From NCBI GenBank assembly GCA_965644315.1, contig CBFFRQ010000031.1, forward strand, positions 496,001-560,000: 64,000 nucleotides of DNA. Direction: 5' to 3'. The notes below the pieces were generated by a model. The model searched no databases. It had not been told where the DNA came from and was given only the letters and a program-made list of their open reading frames with translations. The position numbers and the translations under genes are program-made. The stretch comes from Caecitellus pseudoparvulus (lineage: Eukaryota > Bigyra: Bicosoecida). Shown here in pieces: positions 53,403-62,000 of this stretch; the stretch's first letter is position 1, and every line of letters begins with the position of its first letter.

Positions 53403-54197
53403 TCACAGCCCGTTCCGAGCCTTGAAGTCTTCCAAGAAGGCCTGCTCCTTGGCCAGGGCCTGTGCAGCGCGCTCTGCTCGTCTGGCTTCCCTCTTCTCCT
53501 GCCACTTGGCCTGTCGCCGTGCTGAAGCCTTCAGCTGCGCCAGATCGTCGCCGTGCCCGAGCAGCTGGGCCTGGGGCACGCCCGACGTGCCGTCCCGCAA
53601 GTCTTCAGCCTCTGCGGCGCCCGCGTGAAACGCAGCAGACGCTGCCTTGCGCCGCTCCAACCGCCCTGCGAAGCCATCTTTCGGCGGCACGAGCTCGAAC
53701 TCAACTGCCCGTTGGGCCTCCCGCTGTCGCCGCCGGGCAGCCTTTCGTGCCGCACTGCGTCCCTCCCTGTGCTGCGGGGCGCTTGTTTCATACCGAATGC
53801 CCGATTTGGAGACGGCCCGTGGGGGTGGAGCATGAGCCGGGGCTGCCGCCAGGACTGAGCGTGCGGGAGGCGGACTGCGCCCTCTGCGCTGCCTGGATCC
53901 CTCAGCCGGCGTGTTGGAGGACAGGTCGTAGTACCTCCGGGACAACTTCCCACTGTTCCAGCGCCTGACAAACTTCGCGAAGAGGTTCCTGGCCTCCACG
54001 CTGGACAGGTCGGTGAACTCGATCCCTCTGTGAAGAAGGTGCTTGAGCAAGTGTAGGCGAGGGGAAGGCAAATTCCGCAGACCACTGCCGAACCTCGAGT
54101 GTCGCAGCCAGGCACTGAACTCGGGGTTGCGACGGAAGTAGTCCTCTCTATCTAGGGTCCCAATTCCAGGAGGCGGTCCTGGCCTGCACGCGTCCAT
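53403..54197 (-). CDS. SCI1-like nuclear protein (style cell-cycle-inhibitor family)
   Basis: Single exon, 264 residues, starting MDACRPGPP at 54197; the frame is open further upstream but without a convincing start. The signature is DREDYFRRNPEFSAWLRHSR, then FTDLSSVEARNLFAKFVRRW and NSGKLSRRYYD. This equals the conserved DDYFxKNxEFxxWLxEExxxxFxDLSSxxARxLFxxFVxxWNxxKLxxxYY block of plant SCI1-type and related animal proteins. The rest is charged and Arg/Ala-rich, ending in a coiled coil (RRQAKWQEKREARRAERAAQ). Tobacco SCI1 is a nuclear regulator of cell proliferation; function here is by analogy only. Stop is 44 bp from the convergent ANAPC4 stop. Confidence 0.75.
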   Translation of the reverse strand: MDACRPGPPPGIGTLDREDYFRRNPEFSAWLRHSRFGSGLRNLPSPRLHLLKHLLHRGIEFTDLSSVEARNLFAKFVRRWNSGKLSRRYYDLSSNTPAEGSRQRRGRSPPPARSVLAAAPAHAPPPRAVSKSGIRYETSAPQHREGRSAARKAARRRQREAQRAVEFELVPPKDGFAGRLERRKAASAAFHAGAAEAEDLRDGTSGVPQAQLLGHGDDLAQLKASARRQAKWQEKREARRAERAAQALAKEQAFLEDFKARNGL

Positions 54198-54378
54198 CGT
54201 CCACCTGCCTGCAGGGCCCTTGCACGTGCTGGACTTGAAAGTGGCCCGATACAGCAGTGTTGCTTGCGGCCATGGCCACACAAAGCACCACCCAGACTTG
54301 CACGCCGGAATGACGAGTTCGAGACAATTCAAAAAATTGACCGCACACCCGTGCTTCGATGCATTGCCGCTAACCCTG

Positions 54379-55992
54379 TCAACGCTCCAGGCCAGGGTGC
54401 CAGCCAAGTGATAGCCCTGGCCCAGCCTCTAGCAGGGTCTTGGGCAGGAGGTACTGCTGCAGCGCAGCAGGTCCCAGGTCTCTGCCCGTGCCAGATGCAC
54501 CAAAGCCCCCCCAAGGCAGCTGCACGAAGGCTGGCTGGCTGCAGTTCCGCCACACCGTGCCAGCACGCAACCCATCCCGGCACCGTTCCCACACGTCCTG
54601 CCGCTCTGTGAACACGGCTGCTGCCAGGCCATACGGTGTGTTGTTCGCTGCTTCCATGGCTTGGCTTTCGGAGGTAAACCGCTGTGCGCACAGCACCGGC
54701 CCAAACACCTCCGACTGCCACACCTCTGCGTCTGAAGGAACGGGCCCAAACACCGCCGGACGAACGAAGAAACCGCCCTCTGGCAGGGCCTGCTTGGCGC
54801 TGCAGGTGATTTCGGGGAGTCCTGCTTCCCGTGCACGCCGAATGAAACCGCTTACGCCCGCGTGCTGGACTGCGTTGGCCAACGGACCAAGCCGGGTTGA
54901 GGGGTCGAGCGGGTCTCCCATGGGCAGTGATGCCAGCGCCTCTGCAAGCCTCGGCACCAGCACGTCCCAGACACTGTCCTGCACCAGCAAGCGTGACGTG
55001 GCAGAGCAGATCTGCCCATTGTTCCCCGCCACGCCGTACGCTAGCCACTCCACCACCCGAGTCAACGCCGCTTCCCCACGCACCGCATCCTCAAACACCA
55101 CCGCCGAGCTCTTGCCTCCCAGCTCCAAAGACACTGCCTTAGCCGTCGCTGCAGCAGTGGCAGCCACAGCAGCTCCCGCCCTCGTGGAGCCCGTGAAGGT
55201 CACCTTTGCAACGCCGCCGCTGGCTGCCAGGGCCGCGCCGACAGTTTCCCCCCGCCCGGGGACGACGTTCAGGACGCCACGAGGCAAACCAGCTTCTGCA
55301 GCCACCTTGGCCAGGAGCAGCGCTGACAGTGGCGTGTACTCTGACGGCTTGAGCACGACAGGGCAGCCGGCAGCCAGCGCTGGCGCCACCTTCCACACAG
55401 CCATCAGGAGTGGGTAGTTCCACGGGGTGATGGCTGCCACGACCCCCACTGGCTCTTGCGCGATGGCGGCAGTGTAATCCTGCGTCGGCAAGCTCACAGG
55501 GCGGGGCAGGGTCGGCAGCTCCTCGGCCAAGCTGGCCATATACTCGAAGCAGCCTGCCGCATCCTCCGCATCCCACTCCGCCTCCACGATGGGCTTGCCG
55601 CCTGACAGCGCGTCCAGGAGCTGGAACCACTTGGCGTGCTTCCGAATGCCCTGTGCAATGCTACGCAGTGTTGCTGCTCGGTCGGCTGGCGGCAGCGCCC
55701 GCCAAGATGGGAATGCTGCGCCGGCGGATGACACGGCGAATTGCACAGCTGCTTGAGAGTCGTGCAAAGCACAAATCTCCCCGCCAGTCGTGGGGTCTGT
55801 CACAGGCAATGCCGGGCCTTCAAAGTGCTTCACATCGTTGTCGATCCATGGCCCTGCTGGCGTTGCTGCCAGCGCAGCCTGCAGGTCGGCAGCGTCTTGT
55901 CCTCGTCGGGAAGCGATTTCCGCACTGCACACACCCCTGCTGCAGAGCAGCCAGGTGCGTGCAGGCCGCGAAATCGCGCGAGTCAGCCACAT
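54379..55992 (-). CDS. ALDH10-like aldehyde dehydrogenase (betaine-/amino-aldehyde type)
   Basis: 537 residues. Diagnostic stretches: ITPWNYPLLMAVWKVAPALA, VTFTGSTRAG, VSLELGGKSSAVVFEDA (general base Glu), NNGQICSATSRLLVQ (catalytic Cys; NxGQICSATSRL is typical of ALDH10), EVFGPVLCAQRFTSE and WRNCSQPAFVQLPWGGFGASGTGRDLG. The family oxidises betaine aldehyde or aminoaldehydes with NAD+. The Arg-rich, Trp/Leu N-terminus (MWLTRAISRPARTWLL) looks like a mitochondrial presequence, and there is no peroxisomal C-terminal signal. A 54-nt in-frame segment (GTGTGCAG...CTGCAG, 55932-55879) just after it may be intron 1, which would leave 519 residues; it carries the GCGGAAAT element. The start lies 104 bp from the Sfi1-repeat gene stop. 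Confidence 0.9.
   Translation of the reverse strand: MWLTRAISRPARTWLLCSRGVCSAEIASRRGQDAADLQAALAATPAGPWIDNDVKHFEGPALPVTDPTTGGEICALHDSQAAVQFAVSSAGAAFPSWRALPPADRAATLRSIAQGIRKHAKWFQLLDALSGGKPIVEAEWDAEDAAGCFEYMASLAEELPTLPRPVSLPTQDYTAAIAQEPVGVVAAITPWNYPLLMAVWKVAPALAAGCPVVLKPSEYTPLSALLLAKVAAEAGLPRGVLNVVPGRGETVGAALAASGGVAKVTFTGSTRAGAAVAATAAATAKAVSLELGGKSSAVVFEDAVRGEAALTRVVEWLAYGVAGNNGQICSATSRLLVQDSVWDVLVPRLAEALASLPMGDPLDPSTRLGPLANAVQHAGVSGFIRRAREAGLPEITCSAKQALPEGGFFVRPAVFGPVPSDAEVWQSEVFGPVLCAQRFTSESQAMEAANNTPYGLAAAVFTERQDVWERCRDGLRAGTVWRNCSQPAFVQLPWGGFGASGTGRDLGPAALQQYLLPKTLLEAGPGLSLGWHPGLER
55916..55923 (-). promoter_or_regulatory. GCGGAAAT element near the ALDH start (possible intron 1)
   Basis: Sense strand reads CAGTGCGGAAATCGC, about 70 nt from the ATG and inside a segment that could be a 54-nt in-frame intron. 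Confidence 0.35.
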
Positions 55993-56096
55993 GGCCTTTA
56001 AGTTGTGTATGCATTATAGGCGGGTCAAAATGCGCGAGGAGGTGGGAATGTGTGTGGCCGGGCTGGCTGTGCCTGGACCAGCAACACCCCCTGCGC

Positions 56097-59000
56097 TCAC
56101 TTCCAGCCCCGCCGCAGCGGCGTGCGCCGCGTCACTGCCGCGTGCACCTCGTCCCAGGGAGTCACCACCCCGTGGTGCGCCGCAGCCTCAATGCCCTTCT
56201 CACGACGCGGCTTCCCCCCGCTGCTCTTCTTGCTTGCGAAGGAGACCCGCATGGCCGCTCGAGCGCGGCCCCACCCATCCGTGGCCCGTGTGCGCCCCAC
56301 GGCACCAGGCGCAGGGCGTGCCCCGCCCACAGCCTGTGACCCTTGCCTGACAACGCCTCTCCCTGGCCTTCCCTCCGTTCCATCTCCCCCTGTGCACAGG
56401 GCAAGCGACTGGCCCCCGCGCTGCAACTCAGGGGACGCCCTGCCCCCCTCATGCGGCAGCTGCTGCAGGTCCAAAGCGTATGTCACAGGGCTGCTCTGCG
56501 CCCGCGCCCTGGACAGCAGTGCCTCCTGGCGCAACTCTGCCGTGCTGCGCTGCAGGGCGTCACCAACACTGCCGCCGCCGCTGCCCCCCAGCTTCAGGAA
56601 CAGGGACGCAGGCGCCGCAGCTGCCACTTGCATAGCGGCATGTGGGTGCAGCTGCGCTACATCCTGCGCGTGGCCTTGCGCCACCACCCCAGCAGCAGCC
56701 TGCAGCTGCGGCACAGGTGTCGAGGGTGCCGGCTGCACGCCGCTGTCCGTTCGCACCAAGTCTGCTGGGCGAGCGAACGGGCTCAGTGCCGCTGCCAGGG
56801 CAGTGTGGGAGACGCCCGCTGCGCCAGGGCCCGAGCTCTCCGGCGCAGGCACACCCACAGCAGTGGCCACAGCCTGCCAGTTGCGCCCCAGGCCACCCTG
56901 GGCCTGCACTGCGCCTGCTCGCAGCAGTAGGTCGGGCACTGGGCAGGCTGGGAGCAGGTCGGCGGCCTCGGACACAGCCAGCCACTCCTGCAGGCCCAGC
57001 ACGGGCGTGCCGTTGGTGGTGGTGACGCATCCAGGTGCGCCGCGCATGGCAGCACGGTGCTCGCTGGGTGCGGTGGTGGAGTACGAGGGGGGCGGCGGCG
57101 CCACCGTGAACCAGTTGAGAGCGAGGAGGGCAGGCGGGCACAGAGCGTGCACGTTCACGCCCAGGGGGGCCGCATGCACAAGCTCTGCAGCCGTGGAAGG
57201 CGGCGGGCAGTGCATACGGGCCAGGAGCAGGGCCATGCGGTGCAGGCGGGACAGGGAGTTCACTCGGTGGGGATGCCGCCCCTTCATGTGTGTGGCCACA
57301 GCTGCCAGCGCAGCCACAAAGTACGCATACCGCAGTCCGATGCAGGGCGGCGTGCCAGGCTGGGTGCAGCCAGCATCCTCTGCACACTGTGTGCGGAAGG
57401 CCCAGTCGTACAGACGCAGCGCATCCACACGCGACAGCTCGCGCTGCGACACGCGCAGGCGGCGGAGGGACTGGATGAAGGCATCTGGTAACAAGACTAT
57501 AGCACTGCCGTCCATTTCGACCAAGGCCTCGTGGACTTCGCGTCTGGGGCGGGCTGCAGAGCGTGGGGTGTGCTGCCGTCTGCGGCTCGGCGAATGCGGG
57601 CCCAGAGGGGACACGGCCGCGACGTGAGGGTGCTGCACCAAGCTGGCGCGGGGCGGGGCCGAGCCGGCGGAAAGGTGGAGCGACGCTGCGACCTCCGATG
57701 ATGGGAGGGGCGCCTGCGGACCATGTCGTGCTCGCCCAGCCACGTACTGGGCCCACACATGCCGCCGAGCAGCGTCAGCATCTCGACCCTCCAGAACCGC
57801 CTCCACCTCGGCGTCAAGCAAGGCACTGGCGATTCCCGGGGACAGCGCGGCACCTGCCGGGCTCAAGCTAGCAGACACCACACTGGTGATTGGTGCAGGG
57901 GTCGGTGCTTGCCTTGACGGTGTCGCGGCATCCATCAGTGTCAAGCGTGACACCGGCCCTGCATCTGGTTCCAAGACCCCCAGGCAGGCACCGCACACGT
58001 CAATGAGGAACAACTCCTCACGCCACAAGGCTGCACGGCGGTCGGCACGGGAGTGGGCGCCCATTGTACTGCGCAGTGAGCCAGGAGTGGACGGCGTGGA
58101 CGCAGCAGGGGTGCTGGCGCGAGACGGCACCAGCAGCACCCCCATCTGCCTGTTCACCAGCAACACGATGGCATCCACAAACTGGGAGAAAGTCAAGGCG
58201 CGCCCCGAAAGGTGCATGCCAGGGCGCGAACGCTGTCGCCAGGTGTGGTCACCCTCCGCCATGCCCAGCACAAGAGCAGCCCATGTACGGTCTGAGACGG
58301 CGCCTACGCCGTCGAGGTTGCTGCCCTCCCCGTCGGGGCGCCCCACCATGGAGCGGATGAAGCTCACGACTTCCTCCCCGCGCAGCATGCCATCATCATT
58401 GCGGTCAAGCACCCGAAAGGCCCTGCGCATGGCACCCAGGTCCATGTGTCCACGTTTCCAGCCGACCCACCTTGCAAGGGCTGTGGGCGTTGCAGACCAC
58501 GGGAGAGCAGGTGCCCCCACAGCGCTTTGTTGCGAACGATCAGGCGCACAGCGGCCAGTGTGCGGCTGCGAGGTGTTTTGGCCTCCTTCCACACCACCCC
58601 TGCTCAATGGAGCTGGCGCGCTGCCTGCGGCTGCCCTGCTAGCCAGCGTGTCCAGGACAAGGTGCCCAGCACTCGCAAAGTGCTCAAAGACTAACCGAAG
58701 GCCCGGAGCACACAAGTGACATAGCTGAAGCATGTCTTCCAGGTCCTGTGTCAGGCAGAAAGGCTGCATGGTGGAACTCCCTCGCGTGCCCTCCGCACTT
58801 CTGCGGGCTGTCCCAGAGGGCGCCCGCTTCGACTCGTTGAGGCCAGCACGGCTTCCTTCGCTCACAGGCGTTCCTGGCGCGGAGCCGGGTAGGGGCGCGG
58901 CATTGTTGAAGGGCTTGGCACGAGAAAGGACGTGCCCTTGAATGTAGTTCCGAACATGCCGTTCGAGAGACTGCAAGAGCTGTGGCGTTGGAGGCCCGTG

Positions 59001-62000
59001 TTCACCCGCACCCACGGACTGGCCACGTGAACTCGCGCTGGGCTGTGCCTGCACTGAGTGCCGCATGGCTGTTGCAAGGGCAATGGCGCCAAGGAGGGCC
59101 TTGAATGTTGAAAAATCAACTGGGACCGCGAGAGTTGCCGCGGTTTCGTCGCTGATGTCCACTGGCGCGGCAGCGGCCGCGCCGCTCTGCTTGTTCTTTG
59201 CACAATGCAGTGCGGCTGCAATGAACAGCGCCTGAAGCAGATCTGATGGCAAAGATGCTGGGCTATGTGAGTATGGGCCCCTTCCAGGCCCGCCACCACG
59301 GTGGCTTGATTGGGGTGGGGACAAGTCTCGGACGAGGCACTCAACTTGCTGCAGCTTGATTCCTTCGCTCTTTCTTGCTTGCACAGCAACTGCTGCACTG
59401 TCAGCTTGGACGCCGCTGTACCAAGAAAACACTTCGTAGACCTGGCTGGCACATGAATCTGACAACTCGATGCAGAGAGGAAGTAGGGCACCACTGGTGG
59501 GCTGAAACCCTGGAGACCGCAACCCCGCGTCGGCCCGCCTCCATCCATCCCTGGCAAGCAGCCTCGCAACAGACCCATCCATGTTCCGCTGAAGCAAGGC
59601 CCCCATCAGCGACCCAGGAATGCAAACCGACCTCCACGCGAAATCTTGTGCCCGCTCCACCGAGGTTTTCCATGAAAGGAACGCCCGAGCAAGCGCTCTG
59701 CCTCTCCAGTGCTGCAAGACTGACGCTGCCGTTGCCCGTCGATGCCTTCGGAGTTGTGTTCGCTGTCTCCAAGTTCGCAAGGCTTTCAATTCTTTGTTGC
59801 TTGCCCATCGGCGGAGGCACTCTGCAATCTGCCGCCTGCTTGACACCCGCGCAGCAACAAACGCCCTCCACTTCCGGAGCGCTGCTAGCTCTCTGTGGCG
59901 CTGAAAGGCCACCGTGACATTCCGCGCGATGCTTTTGTTAAATACGCGAGCCGAGGCATTGAACTGCCATCTTCGAAGGCAGCGTAGAACTCGAGCATGG
60001 CGTAGGGTGGACACCACAACCCCTGCAACTGCGCGCAGTCGCCTTCGCTCCCCAGCCACCTCACGCCACCTGCCAATCGCAAACGCCTGGTGCTTGCCTT
60101 GCCAGCGCTTCACAGCATGAGCCATGACGCCACGGGTTCGGGCCCTGCCCCTTGCCCAAGAACGCCACCTGCGTAGCGCAGCAAGCCCCGCTGAGAATCG
60201 AAAGGCTGCAGCACCCCGCTGCAGCAAAGCTCGGTTGCCTTTCCTTGTTGCACTCCACATCCTCCAAGCGCGAAGTGCCCTTGCAACCCCAGCGTTCTGC
60301 CAAGTGAAGACAAAAGAAAGGAGCCGGTTGCGGGCTGCAACTCGCGAACGACTGTGTACAGCCCACGTGCGAAGCGCTTTAGCGACCTTGGCGTGCTGCA
60401 GGACATTGACACAATGGGCCACGCGTTCGCGTGCACATCTCCGCAGGGCGGTGACATCGCGCCACCTGGATAGAAAATGCAGTGTGGCACGGGCCTGCCA
60501 TCGAACAATCACCTCGTGACCCAGGTGGCGAAGTGCCACACGCGACCTTGCCCAATCCTTCCAGCGCCGCAGCGCCTGATGCTCACGGGCGCTTGCCCAA
60601 GTCTTCAGACACGCCCTCAGCATAGCCTTGTGTTCCCTGGACTGGTGGGCATGGTGCCTCCACGTTCGCACGGTCTTGCCCATCTTTACGTGCTGCCAGC
60701 GCGCGAGGACTGCCTGCATCACACGCTTCTCACGGCTGGACTTCTGGGCTGCTTCTCTCCAAGCACGCACAGCAAACGCAACCTTATGGGCCCTCCACCT
60801 TGCTATGATCGCTTGCCTGCGTCGTCTCTCGAGAGCCTGAGCCTCAGCATTCAGCTTCCAGCCCCTAACGAAACGGCCGATTCTTTGGTTGAGCCATTGT
60901 CGAACACACCTTTCGAGCACGGCATGGTGCGCCTTTCGCTGGGCAACAAAGGCCTTGAGCTTGCCGAAACATCCCTGAAGCACTGTCTTCTCTACCATGC
61001 TGCCCTTGCTAGACAGCAACTGCAGGGCTCCTTTGACCAAGTCCCGCCGACGCCGCCGCTCGCACGCCCACTCCGACCACCGCCGCAGCCCACGACTCAC
61101 TGCCGCGCCCTGCCACACCTTCGCAGCTCGCAAGACAAGCTCCCGGTTCCGGCGCCGCTCGCGTGTCCACTCCGACCACCGCCGCAGCCCACGACTCACT
61201 GTCGCGCCCTGCCACACCTTCGCAGCTCGCAAGACAAGCTCCCGGTTCCGGCGCCGCTCGCGTGTCCACTCCGACCACCGCCGCAGCCCACGACTCACTG
61301 CCGCGCCCTGCCACACCTTCGCAGCTCGCAAGACAAGCTCCCGGTTCCGGCGCCGCTCGCGTGTCCACTCCGACCACCGCCGCAGCCCACGACTCACTGC
61401 CGCGCCCTGCCACACCTTCGCAGCTCGCAAGACAAGCTCCCGGTTCCGGCGCCGCTCGCGCGCCCACTCCGACCACCGCCGCAGCCCACGACTCACTGCC
61501 GCGCCCTGCCACACCTTCGCAGCTCGCAAGACAAGCTCCCGGTTCCGGCGCCGCTCGCGCGCCCACTCCGACCACCGCCGCAGCCCACGACACACTGTCG
61601 CACCCTGCCACCGGCGAAGGCACTGCTGCAAGGTGCGCTTGGTGCGCAATGACTGATACCACGTGTGTAATGCCGCCTTTGCCCTTTGGTGTGCCAAAGT
61701 TTGGCTTGCCATAGCAACCTTTGCGCGCCAAGACTCTCTCCGAATAGCATGATCTCTGAGAGCAGCGAATGCCACTTTGGCTTTGCATACCATCGCAGTG
61801 CGGGATACCTTGCCAAGCAACTCGAACACTTTCGCAATCCTTTCCTTTCTCTGATTGCTTGCGTGAGTTGATTCTCTCCATCGCCACACACACAAGCGAG
61901 CCCGTGAAGTACGCAACAGCTTGGCCGCTCGCTCACGAGCTGCAATCATGGCAGGATCAAGCCCTGCCGCACTGCGGAGCTGATTAAATGCCAATGCAAC

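Noticed and set aside
61055-61620. CRISPR array
   Set aside because: The 99-bp units are adjacent without spacers, in-frame within a gene, in a eukaryotic window.
60477-61656. Plus-strand frames with perfect Pro/His/Ser repeats in the 99-bp array
   Set aside because: They are the other-strand reading of the tandem repeat; the minus strand gives Sfi1 repeats continuous with the rest of the giant protein.
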